NCBI GenBank assembly: GCA_002454505.1
Contig: DKJA01000032.1
Coordinates: 1 to 12,620, forward strand
Direction of reading: 5' to 3'
Length of the DNA: 12,620 nucleotides
From: Oxalobacteraceae bacterium UBA6704
Lineage (GTDB): Bacteria; Pseudomonadota; Gammaproteobacteria; Burkholderiales; Burkholderiaceae_D
Shown in pieces: positions 1 through 6,104 of the stretch; the stretch's first letter is position 1, and each line of letters begins with the position of its first letter. A program made the position numbers and the translations under genes. The notes under the pieces were generated by a model. The model was not told where the DNA came from. It made no database searches and saw nothing but the letters and a program-made list of their open reading frames with translations.

Positions 1-1
1 C

Positions 2-376
2 GGCAGCGGCACGGGCGGCACGGCCACGGCAGGCACGGCCACGGGCGGCGCCGGCAGCGGCGGCACGGCCACCAATGGCGGTGCGACGGCTGGCGACGGC
101 GGTGCCGGCGGCACGGGCGGCGCGGCCACGGGCGGTGCGGGCGGCGATGGCGGTACCAACACGGCAGGCGTGGCCACCGGCGGTGCCGGATCGGGCGGCG
201 CCGGCGGTGCGGGCGGCACGAACACCGTCAATGCCGGCACGTTCAACCTGTCCAACTCGATGAGCGGCGTGGCGCAATCGGCAGCCGGCATTTCGGTGAT
301 CAGCCAGAACAGCGGCATCAGCTCGCTGGTCCAGCAGAGCATCAATGTGCAGGCCAACCTGGGCGTCGGCCGCTGA
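2..376 (+). CDS. Gly-rich exported fibre-like protein, C-terminal fragment (candidate Fap/amyloid subunit)
   Basis: The 5' end lies outside the window; 124 codons are visible in an open frame ending in TGA at 374-376. The first 76 or so visible residues are low complexity, almost only Gly, Ala, Thr, Ser and Asn in GGA, GGT and GGX steps with scattered Asp, like a silk-type repeat. The last 45 residues change to an Asn/Gln/Ser/Val-rich segment without Cys or charge, with QNSG at nt 305-316 followed by LVQQ and NVQANL. The same QNSG arrangement occurs in the next gene and a weaker version at 1604-2086. Gene order (this protein, small exported protein, C39 peptidase, small exported protein, coiled-coil barrel) is that of fap operons, where this position is held by the amyloid subunit FapC. 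I infer an extracellular fibre or matrix protein. The composition differs from Pseudomonas FapC, and the signal peptide cannot be seen, so the role is tentative. Confidence 0.7.
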   Translation, partial: GSGTGGTATAGTATGGAGSGGTATNGGATAGDGGAGGTGGAATGGAGGDGGTNTAGVATGGAGSGGAGGAGGTNTVNAGTFNLSNSMSGVAQSAAGISVISQNSGISSLVQQSINVQANLGVGR

Positions 377-385
377 GCATGGCGC

Positions 386-413
386 AGGCCGCCATCCTGC
401 GATGGCGGCCTTT
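386..413 (+). terminator. Strong hairpin between the Gly-rich gene and the downstream accessory genes
   Basis: AGGCCGCCATC (386-396) pairs perfectly with GATGGCGGCCT (401-411) around a CTGC loop. Only three T follow the rising stem (411-413), then C, so it is an imperfect intrinsic terminator. It begins 10 nt after the stop of the Gly-rich gene and ends 18 nt before the next start. It could stop a fraction of transcripts or protect the 3' end of the upstream message, favouring the fibre subunit over the export machinery. Confidence 0.6.
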
Positions 414-431
414 CGAGCCGATGGAGACGCC

Positions 432-875
432 ATGCACTCATCATTACGACGACAACAGATATGCCATTGCACATACGCGGCGCTGCTGATGGCTTGCTGG
501 CTGCCGCACATTGCGCGTGCCGAACCGGCGGTGCCGCGCGAATTTGCGGTGACCGCACAGGCACTGCCGCTGCCGGCAGTGGTGTCACGCTTGCCTGCCG
601 TTGCGGCGCGGACGGCATTCGGCGGCGCGCTCGGCAACGAGCAGCTGGACGACGAGCAGCTGGGCCGGCTGCGCGGCGGCACGGACACGCCGTGGAGCGA
701 TATGCGGCTGAACGGCACGGTGGGCAACAACGCCGCCACCAATGTGACGACCGGGTCCAACATCATCTCGGACGGCGCATTCAGCAATGCGTCGGGCCTG
801 CCGATGGTGATCCAGAACTCGGGCGCCAACGTGCTGATCCAGAACGCCACGATCGTCAATGTGCAGTTCCAGTGA
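432..875 (+). CDS. Small exported protein with double-glycine motif and C-terminal QNSG motif (Fap-locus accessory)
   Basis: 147 aa. ATG 432 is chosen because GGAGA (423-427) sits just upstream and a good signal peptide follows: RR at 6-7, hydrophobic core 15-27, probable cleavage after ARA (28-30). An upstream in-frame ATG at 345 lies inside the previous gene. The mature part has a Pro/Val/Ala-rich stretch, then LDDEQLGRLRGG (72-83). This fits the double-glycine leader pattern: hydrophobic at -12, -7 and -4, Gly at -2 and -1. Residues 84-147 are rich in Asn, Thr, Ser and Val, lack Cys, and end with QNSG (128-131), LIQN and NVQFQ, echoing the end of the upstream Gly-rich protein. The stop is 7 nt before the C39 peptidase start, so the two are co-translated neighbours. 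I infer a substrate of that peptidase and a minor fibre component or nucleator. No named family is recognised with certainty. Confidence 0.8.
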   Translation: MHSSLRRQQICHCTYAALLMACWLPHIARAEPAVPREFAVTAQALPLPAVVSRLPAVAARTAFGGALGNEQLDDEQLGRLRGGTDTPWSDMRLNGTVGNNAATNVTTGSNIISDGAFSNASGLPMVIQNSGANVLIQNATIVNVQFQ

Positions 876-882
876 GGGCGCC

Positions 883-1593
883 ATGACAGCGCATCGCTCC
901 GTGCCGCTGGCGCTTGCCGCAATGCTGTTCATGAGCGGCCTGGTGACGGCCGGCGGGATCGCCGCGCCGGCACGGGCTGCCGGCGCGGAGCTGCCGTTCG
1001 TCGCGATGTCCGTGCCGGTGACGAGCATGAAGGCGGCCCGTTACCGGTCCACGGTGCGCCAGCAGTACGACTTCAGCTGCGGCTCCGCGGCCGTGGCCAC
1101 GCTGCTGACGCACCACTACGGCTATCCGGTCACCGAGCAGATGGCGTTCCAGGAAATGTTCCTGCGCGGCGACCAGGCCCGCATCCGCCGCGAAGGGTTT
1201 TCGCTGCTGGACATGAAGCGCTTCCTGGCCGCGCACGGCTTTGCCGCGGACGGCTTCCAGCAGCCGCTGGACAATCTCGTCAAGGCCGGCTTTCCCGCCA
1301 TCGTGCTGGTGAACGAGAAGGGCTATCACCACTTCGTCGTCGTCAAGGGCGTGCAGGCGGGCAGGGTGCTGCTGGGCGATCCGTCCGGCGGCACGCGCGC
1401 GCTGGCCCGTCCCGCGTTCGAGGCGATGTGGCTGAACCAGCTGCTGTTCGTCATCCACGACCGGCCCGGCCAGCCCCGCTTCAACGACACGGCCGACTGG
1501 GCCGTTGCACCGCGCGCGCTGCCGGGCGACATGCTGGACCGGGCCAGCCTGCAGCGGGTGACGCTGCCGAAATTCGATGGCCATGATTTCTGA
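883..1593 (+). CDS. Periplasmic C39-family cysteine peptidase, FapD-like
   Basis: 236 aa. ATG 883 follows GAGG (874-877). Residues 1-32 form a signal peptide (hydrophobic 7-28, AxA-type site near 30-32), so the enzyme should act in the periplasm. The catalytic domain spans about 53-195. The presumed nucleophile is C66 in YDFSCGSAA, with Q60 six residues before it as in C39 peptidases (oxyanion hole). The catalytic His is in HHFVVVKG (H150 best placed) and the Asp in GDPSGG (D166). C39 enzymes are best known fused to ABC exporters, where they cut after double-glycine leaders; there is no transporter or ATPase domain here. A free, exported C39 peptidase beside a coiled-coil barrel is the arrangement of FapD in functional amyloid operons. 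Both adjacent small genes carry GG sites it might cleave. Family and fold are confident; the substrate is inferred. Confidence 0.9.
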   Translation: MTAHRSVPLALAAMLFMSGLVTAGGIAAPARAAGAELPFVAMSVPVTSMKAARYRSTVRQQYDFSCGSAAVATLLTHHYGYPVTEQMAFQEMFLRGDQARIRREGFSLLDMKRFLAAHGFAADGFQQPLDNLVKAGFPAIVLVNEKGYHHFVVVKGVQAGRVLLGDPSGGTRALARPAFEAMWLNQLLFVIHDRPGQPRFNDTADWAVAPRALPGDMLDRASLQRVTLPKFDGHDF

Positions 1594-1603
1594 AGGAGGC
1601 GCC

Positions 1604-2086
1604 ATGCAATACGTGGAACGCAGCGGCCTGGCATGGCTGCACCGCGGGCGGTGGCGGTGGTGCCTGCCCGCGGCATTCTGTCTTGCGCTGCCGGCGCAAG
1701 CAGCCGATGCCACGGCCGGCTGGGCGCCGGTGGCCGACGGCGTGCTGGCCGAAGCGCGCGGCGGCTTCGATACCGGCAACGGCCTGGTGGTGTCGCTCAG
1801 CATCGAGCGTCTGCTGAGCGTCAACGGCAACGTCGTCGCCAGCAGCCAGCTGAACCTCGCCGACATCGGCAGGGCAGGCGGTACCGATACGCTGCAGGCG
1901 ATGCAGGCGGCCACCGCAGCCTATCCGTCCATGGCGGCGCTGGTACTGCAGAACAGCGCCAGCGACCAGCTGCTGCGCGGCCAGACGACGATCAATACCA
2001 CCGTCAACAGCCTGGCGATACTGAAAGACCTGAACTTCGGCGACAGCCTGCGACAGGCGCTGTCGACCGCCATTCCCGTACGTTAG
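1604..2086 (+). CDS. Small exported protein with GG motif, in the fapE position
   Basis: 160 aa. ATG 1604 has a near-perfect Shine-Dalgarno, AAGGAGG (1593-1599), which overlaps the stop of the peptidase gene; the in-frame ATG at 1577 lies inside that gene. Residues 1-33 are a signal peptide with Arg/Trp-rich start, hydrophobic core 19-31 and AQA cleavage site. The motif VLAEARGG (47-54) follows, a double-glycine-like site with Leu at -7 and Ala at -4. After GG comes FDTGNGLVVSLSIERLLSVNG, then a region with VLQNS and GQTTINTTVNSL near the C-terminus, partly like the QNSG ends of the two upstream exported proteins. It lies between the C39 peptidase and the barrel, where Pseudomonas carries fapE; I cannot claim direct similarity to FapE. 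The mature part has no Cys. Likely an exported minor fibre or docking component processed by the peptidase; the function is inferred from context. Confidence 0.8.
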   Translation: MQYVERSGLAWLHRGRWRWCLPAAFCLALPAQAADATAGWAPVADGVLAEARGGFDTGNGLVVSLSIERLLSVNGNVVASSQLNLADIGRAGGTDTLQAMQAATAAYPSMAALVLQNSASDQLLRGQTTINTTVNSLAILKDLNFGDSLRQALSTAIPVR

Positions 2087-2122
2087 CGAAACGCCCCGCA
2101 GCAAACCACCTGGAGGAAGAGT

Positions 2123-3523
2123 ATGCAGTTTACCCGGATCCTGCGTGCCGGCTCGGCCGGCCTGTCCCTGTTCATGCTGAGCGCGGCAGCGCAGCAGCGG
2201 CCCCCCGATGGGGCGCCGGTCCCGGAAAACGGACGGACGGCGGCGGAACTGTCCGCCGAGCTGAAAGAGCTGAAGCAGGAACTGGCCGCGCAGCGCGCGT
2301 TGCTGAAACAGTTGCAGCAGCAGTTGCTGACACAGCAGGCGGCAGGCGGTGGCGCCACGCCACGCGCGCCGACGATACCGGAAGACTGGACAGCGGCCAG
2401 CGCCCCGTTGCCGGTCGCCGCGCTGAACGAGCTGCGGGGCACCGGCACCGCCGGCCAGTCGCAGCCGCAACCGCCGGGTTCGCCGCCGGTCGCGCCGCCC
2501 GCTGCACCGGCGCAGCCGTCGCCGCGCCAGGCGGCCGTCGCGCAGCCGCCGGCACGCGACACCCGGCCGCCCGAAGTGGCGCCGCTGTTCGAGGCGCCCG
2601 GCGTGCTGACGGCGCGCGGCAACTATGTGCTGGAGCCGTCGTTCCAGTTCGGCTATTCGTCCAGCAACCGCGTGGCGCTGGTGGGCTATACGATCATCCC
2701 GGCGCTGCTGATCGGGCTGGTCGATGTCCGGGAAGTCAAGCGCAACACGTTCACGGGCTCGGTGTCGGTGCGCTACGGCGTTACCAACCGCACCGAGGCG
2801 GAGTTGCGCGTGCCGTACGTCTACCGGTCCGATTCCACGGTGAGCCGCGAGCTGTTCACGGGCACGGCCGTCGAACGGGTGTTCGACACGAGCGGCAAGG
2901 CGCTGGGCGACATCGAACTGTCGCTGCGGCACCAGCTCAACGACGGTGGCGCGGACAAACCTTACTACGTGGCGGGGCTGCGCGTGAAGACGCGCACCGG
3001 GCGCGATCCGTTCGACGTCGTCACCGACTGCACGCGGCGCTGCGTGGGCGAGAACGCCACCGGCACGGGCCTGCCGCTGGACCTGCCGACGGGGTCCGGC
3101 TTCTACGCCGTGCAGCCGAACCTGACGTGGCTGTTCCCGTCCGATCCGGCGATCTTCTTCGGCAGCGTCAGCTACCTGTACAACGTCAAACGCAGCAACG
3201 TCAACCGCAAGGTGCTCAATGGCGAGAGCGAACCGCTGGGCGAAGTGAAGCCCGGCGCCGTGATCGGCTTCAACTTCGGCATGGGCCTGGCGCTGAACGA
3301 CAAGGCATCGCTGAGCCTCGGCTACGACCACAGCTCGATGGGCCGGACGAAGCAGAACGGCATCACCGTACCCGGCTCCGTGCGCACGCAGCTGGGCACC
3401 TTGCTGATGGGCTTTTCGTACCGGCTCAACGAGCGGCGCACGGTCAACGTTACGGTCGGCGCCGGGCTGACGCGGGATACGCCGGACGTGTCGCTGTCCG
3501 TGCGGCTGCCGCTGAACCTGTGA
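2123..3523 (+). CDS. Outer-membrane beta-barrel with coiled coil and Pro-rich linker, FapF-like transporter
   Basis: 466 aa. Start at 2123 with GGAGG (2112-2116). Signal peptide about 1-22. Residues 40-72 form a coiled coil with Leu at 43, 47, 50, 54, 61, 64 and 68 in a Glu/Lys/Gln-rich setting. Residues 75-160 are Ala/Pro/Gln-rich and probably disordered. From about 170 to the end, alternating hydrophobic and polar strands with frequent aromatic ends (QFGYSSSN, VSVRYGVTN, VSYLYNVK, LGYDHSS, MGFSYRLN, LSVRLPLNL) indicate a barrel. This layout matches FapF, the trimeric fap export channel with an N-terminal coiled coil in the periplasm; the barrel alone could be labelled a phenol-degradation-type transporter. 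A Cys pair (CTRRC) sits in a predicted loop. It is the last gene of the collinear set, 36 nt after the previous stop. Export of the Gly-rich protein is inferred from the C39-barrel pairing. Confidence 0.85.
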   Translation: MQFTRILRAGSAGLSLFMLSAAAQQRPPDGAPVPENGRTAAELSAELKELKQELAAQRALLKQLQQQLLTQQAAGGGATPRAPTIPEDWTAASAPLPVAALNELRGTGTAGQSQPQPPGSPPVAPPAAPAQPSPRQAAVAQPPARDTRPPEVAPLFEAPGVLTARGNYVLEPSFQFGYSSSNRVALVGYTIIPALLIGLVDVREVKRNTFTGSVSVRYGVTNRTEAELRVPYVYRSDSTVSRELFTGTAVERVFDTSGKALGDIELSLRHQLNDGGADKPYYVAGLRVKTRTGRDPFDVVTDCTRRCVGENATGTGLPLDLPTGSGFYAVQPNLTWLFPSDPAIFFGSVSYLYNVKRSNVNRKVLNGESEPLGEVKPGAVIGFNFGMGLALNDKASLSLGYDHSSMGRTKQNGITVPGSVRTQLGTLLMGFSYRLNERRTVNVTVGAGLTRDTPDVSLSVRLPLNL

Positions 3524-3612
3524 GTGGACACTGACCGGAATGGGGGATCGGCAAGCGGCGGCCGTTTCGGTTAAGCTGGGCTTTCCGGAACCACCAGAAA
3601 AAAAGGAAACCA

Positions 3613-4569
3613 ATGTCCCAAACTTTCGCAGCGCGCCGCGGCGCCATGTTCGCCGCCTTGTTCATCACAGCCAGCACCGCTTTCGCCGCCGCGCCGATGG
3701 TGAAGACGCAGGCGCCGGGCTTCTACCGCACGATGCTGGGCGACTTCGAAGTCACCGTACTGAGCGACGGCACCGTCGACCTGCCGATGGACAAGCTGCT
3801 GCACGACAAATCCGGACACGTGCCCCAGTCGCTGGCGAAGAACTTCCTGAAGGCGCCCGTCGAAACGTCCGTCAATACCTTCCTGATCAATACGGGCAGC
3901 AAGCTGGTGCTGGTGGACACGGGCGCCGGCGTGCTGTTCGGGCCGACGGTCGGCAAGCTGCTGGCGAGCCTGAAAGCGGCCGGCTACCAGCCCGACCAGG
4001 TGGACGAGATCTACATCACGCACCTGCATCCCGACCACGTGGGCGGCCTCGTCACGGACGGCAAGCCGGCGTTCCCGAACGCGGTGGTGCGCGCCGACCG
4101 GCACGACACGGACTTCTGGCTGAGCAAGGAGAAACTGGCGGTGGCGCCGGAAGACAAGAAGGGCTACTTCCAGGGCGCGCAGGGCGCATTCGCCGGTTAC
4201 GTCAGCGCGAACAGGCTGAAACCGTTCGACGGCAATACCGAGCTGGTGCCCGGCATCCGCGCCACGTCGGCCTACGGCCACACGCCGGGTCATACGACCT
4301 ATGTGGTGGAAAGCCGCGGCCAGAAACTGGTACTGGTGGGCGACATCATGCACGCCCAGTTCATCCAGTTCGACGACCCAAACGTGACCATTGCGTTCGA
4401 CAGCGACGAGAAGGCCGCGCTGGCATCCCGCAAGGCCACGTTCGCGGACGCGGCCAAGCAGGGTTACCTGATCGGCGCTGCCCACCTGCCGTTCCCGGCA
4501 CTGGGGCACCTGCGCAGCAGCGGCAAGGGCTACCAGTTCGTGGCCTTGCCTTACGGCGTGCCGCGCTGA
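3613..4569 (+). CDS. Exported MBL-fold hydrolase, methyl parathion hydrolase/dihydrocoumarin hydrolase family
   Basis: 318 aa, with a signal peptide 1-26 (AAP after FAA) and Shine-Dalgarno AAAGGA before ATG 3613. The dinuclear metal site is complete: HLHPDH (H137, H139, D141, H142), H223 in GHTPGH, D244 in VGDI and H291. Similarity recalled from the methyl parathion hydrolase (MPH) sequence runs the full length, including GDFEV, KAP.ETSV, NTGSKLVLVDTGA, QVDEIYITH, AFPNAVVRAD, LVPGI and GHTPGHTTYVVES. The aromatic pocket residues F109 and W169 match MPH F119 and W179, and Y185 replaces F196. At five positions linked to the gain of MPH activity it has L62, no inserted Ser near 182-183, H247, I260 and F262, the states described for the lactonase-like ancestor. 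I therefore expect a periplasmic lactonase/esterase such as dihydrocoumarin hydrolase, with weak organophosphate activity. It starts 89 nt after the barrel gene and is probably a separate unit. Confidence 0.9.
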   Translation: MSQTFAARRGAMFAALFITASTAFAAAPMVKTQAPGFYRTMLGDFEVTVLSDGTVDLPMDKLLHDKSGHVPQSLAKNFLKAPVETSVNTFLINTGSKLVLVDTGAGVLFGPTVGKLLASLKAAGYQPDQVDEIYITHLHPDHVGGLVTDGKPAFPNAVVRADRHDTDFWLSKEKLAVAPEDKKGYFQGAQGAFAGYVSANRLKPFDGNTELVPGIRATSAYGHTPGHTTYVVESRGQKLVLVGDIMHAQFIQFDDPNVTIAFDSDEKAALASRKATFADAAKQGYLIGAAHLPFPALGHLRSSGKGYQFVALPYGVPR

Positions 4570-4577
4570 GGGGGGCT

Positions 4578-4596
4578 GTACCGGAGCGGGCGGTAC
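4578..4596 (+). terminator. Hairpin just after the MBL hydrolase stop
   Basis: GTACCG (4578-4583) and CGGTAC (4591-4596) are perfect inverted arms around a 7-nt loop, extended by C4576-G4598 and G4575-C4599. It starts 8 nt after the stop codon. There is no T-run, so it is a weak terminator candidate or a 3'-end stabiliser. Confidence 0.35.
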
Positions 4597-4610
4597 GGCG
4601 ACCCGGGCTG

Positions 4611-4640
4611 ATTTCGCAGACACGCATGTGACCGCGAAAT
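4611..4640. repeat. REP-like inverted repeat with ATTTCGC arms
   Basis: ATTTCGC (4611-4617) and GCGAAAT (4634-4640) are perfect inverted arms; the 16-nt interior contains an imperfect dyad around CACGCATGTG. It lies in the convergent gap between the MBL hydrolase and the OYE reductase. Such elements next to GGGACAGTCCC units resemble repetitive extragenic palindromes mobilised by REP-associated transposases. That class assignment rests on recollection; only one copy is visible here. Confidence 0.45.
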
Positions 4641-4654
4641 TCAACAGCAAAGGA

Positions 4655-4683
4655 GGGGACAGTCCCTGAAAGGGACAGTCCCC
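4655..4683. repeat. Paired GGGACAGTCCC palindromes (REP-like)
   Basis: GGGACAGTCCC, itself a palindrome around a central A, occurs at 4656-4666 and again at 4672-4682, separated by TGAAA. Together 4655-4667 and 4671-4683 form a 13-bp inverted repeat with one central mismatch and a GAA loop. It ends 5 nt from the stop of the OYE reductase gene, which reads toward it, and could act as a bidirectional terminator. It looks like a dispersed extragenic element rather than a site made for this locus. Confidence 0.55.
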
Positions 4684-4688
4684 AACCA

Positions 4689-5744
4689 TCAAGCCAGCGC
4701 CGGATAATCCGTATAGCCCTCGGCGCCGCCGGCATAGAACAGCTCGGGGCGCTGCGCATTCAGCGCGGCGCCCTGGCGGAAGCGCTCCGGCAGGTCCGGG
4801 TTGGCAATAAAATCCTTGCCCCAGGCGATCGCGTCGAATGTGCCGTCGTTCAGTGCCTGCTGTGCCGCTTCCAGGCTGAACTGTTCGTTGGCGATGTAGA
4901 CGCCGCCGAATTCCTTCTTCAGCAGCGGTCCCAGGCTGTCCGCGCCGACCGCTTCGCGGGCGCAGATGAAGGCGATCTTGCGCTTGCCCAGTTCGCGTGC
5001 GACGTAGCCGAAGGTTTCGGCCGGCGTGGAATCGCCCATGTCGTGCGAATCGCGGCGCGGCGCCAGGTGGACGGCCACGCGGCCGGCACCCCACACGTCG
5101 ATGGCGGCATCGGTCACTTCCAGCAGCAGGCGGGCGCGGTTCTCGATCGGACCGCCGTACTGGTCGGTGCGCTGGTTGGTGCTGTCCTGCAGGAACTGGT
5201 CGAGCAGGTAGCCATTGGCGCCGTGCACTTCCACGCCGTCGAAGCCGGCTTTCCTTGCGTTCTCGCTGCCCTTGCGATAGGCGGCCACGACGCCGGCGAT
5301 CTCGTCAGTCTCCAGTGCGCGCGGCACGACGAAAGGACGCACCGGACGCAGCAGGCTGACATTGCCGGCCGGCTGGATCGCGCTTGGCGCCACCGGCGCA
5401 TCGCCGTTCAGCAGGCTCGGGTCGGAGATGCGGCCCACGTGCCACAGTTGCAGGAAGATTTTGCCGCCCTTGGCGTGCACCGCTTCGGTGACGAGCTTCC
5501 AGCCTTCCACCTGTTCGTCGGACCAGATGCCCGGCGTGTTTTCGTAGCCCACGCCCTGCGGCGTGACGGACGTCGCTTCCGACAGGATCAGGCCGGCGCC
5601 GGCGCGCTGGGCGTAGTACTCGGCCATCAGTGCATTCGGCACGCGGCCCGGGTTGACGGCGCGCGAGCGGGTCAGCGGCGCCATGATGATGCGGTTTTTC
5701 AGGGTCAGGTCGCCGATGGCGATGGGGTCGAACAGCGTGGTCAT
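4689..5744 (-). CDS. nemA: Alkene reductase, Old Yellow Enzyme family (NemA-like)
   Basis: 351 aa, a full-length FMN-dependent (beta/alpha)8 ene-reductase, slightly shorter than the usual 360-370. The family uses NAD(P)H to reduce activated C=C bonds of enals, enones and maleimides, and nitro groups; it is cytoplasmic. Visible signatures are MAPLTRSRA (21-29), LQLWHVGR (98-105), HGANGYLLDQF (174-184) and YGG.IENRARLL. H174 and N177 bind the substrate carbonyl, and Y179 is at the proton-donor position (OYE1 H191, N194, Y196). C-terminal FMN-phosphate segments are FGGVYIANE, AWGKDFIANPDLP and AGGAEGYTDYP. The gene is 22 nt behind an ArsR-type regulator on the same strand, so the two form an operon, analogous in logic to nemR-nemA although that regulator is TetR-type. 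Which electrophile it handles cannot be read from the sequence. Confidence 0.95.
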   Translation of the reverse strand: MTTLFDPIAIGDLTLKNRIIMAPLTRSRAVNPGRVPNALMAEYYAQRAGAGLILSEATSVTPQGVGYENTPGIWSDEQVEGWKLVTEAVHAKGGKIFLQLWHVGRISDPSLLNGDAPVAPSAIQPAGNVSLLRPVRPFVVPRALETDEIAGVVAAYRKGSENARKAGFDGVEVHGANGYLLDQFLQDSTNQRTDQYGGPIENRARLLLEVTDAAIDVWGAGRVAVHLAPRRDSHDMGDSTPAETFGYVARELGKRKIAFICAREAVGADSLGPLLKKEFGGVYIANEQFSLEAAQQALNDGTFDAIAWGKDFIANPDLPERFRQGAALNAQRPELFYAGGAEGYTDYPALA

Positions 5745-5766
5745 GTTTTTTTCCAGTCGAGTGGGC

Positions 5767-6078
5767 CTACAGGCCGGCTTTGATGTGGTCGAGGAAGCCC
5801 TGGATGACGTCTTCGTTGCGCTTGAACATATTCCACTGGCCGACGCGCGTCACCGTTACCAGTCCCGCTTTCTGCAGGATGGTCAGGTGGCCGGAGACGG
5901 TCGACTGGGACAGATTGCAATGGCTGTCGATCATGCTGGCGCAAACGCCCATGCTGAGCGGGTGCAACTGCTCGGCATAGTATTTCTCCGGCTCCTTCAG
6001 GCTGCAAAGGATCTGCCGGCGCACGGGATTGGCCAGTGCCTTGTGGATCGCGTCGATGTCGATGGCGGAATCAGTCAT
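5767..6078 (-). CDS. ArsR-family winged-helix repressor upstream of nemA
   Basis: 103 aa. A typical ArsR/SmtB-like fold: DAIHKALANPVRRQILCSL (9-27) is the first helix pair and LSQSTVSGHLTILQKAGLVTVTRVGQW (56-82) is the recognition helix plus wing. Proteins of this type dimerise, repress their own operon and leave DNA on binding metal or on cysteine modification. The classical ELCVCDL metal box is absent. Instead C25, C46 and C54 are present, the last two just before the recognition helix, so I favour thiol modification by electrophiles over arsenic sensing (inference). It is the first gene of a two-gene operon with the OYE reductase. A 20-bp palindrome lies 35-54 nt upstream of its start. The Shine-Dalgarno is weak (GAAGAAA). 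Confidence 0.9.
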   Translation of the reverse strand: MTDSAIDIDAIHKALANPVRRQILCSLKEPEKYYAEQLHPLSMGVCASMIDSHCNLSQSTVSGHLTILQKAGLVTVTRVGQWNMFKRNEDVIQGFLDHIKAGL

Positions 6079-6104
6079 TTCGGGTTTCTTCGATCGGGTT
6101 TAGT

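Noticed and set aside
1..230. Tandem GGC-rich DNA as a CRISPR or satellite array
   Set aside because: Units are irregular, have no spacer structure and keep one open reading frame; it is coding low complexity.
1633..3534. 633-residue + strand frame overlapping two genes
   Set aside because: Out of frame with the two exported proteins it covers, Arg-rich, no domain; a GC-skew shadow.
3524..3612. Terminator from CCGGAA (3535-3540) and TTCCGG (3583-3588)
   Set aside because: The loop is over 40 nt and no T-run follows; not a credible hairpin terminator.
1481..3613. 710-residue open frame on the minus strand
   Set aside because: Arg/Gln/Ala-rich antisense frame typical of high-GC DNA, lying across three genes on the + strand with signal peptides, ribosome sites and recognisable domains.
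3613..4569. Beta-lactamase or quorum-quenching AHL lactonase for the MBL gene
   Set aside because: HxHxDH is shared by the whole superfamily; full-length resemblance is to the methyl parathion/dihydrocoumarin hydrolase group instead.
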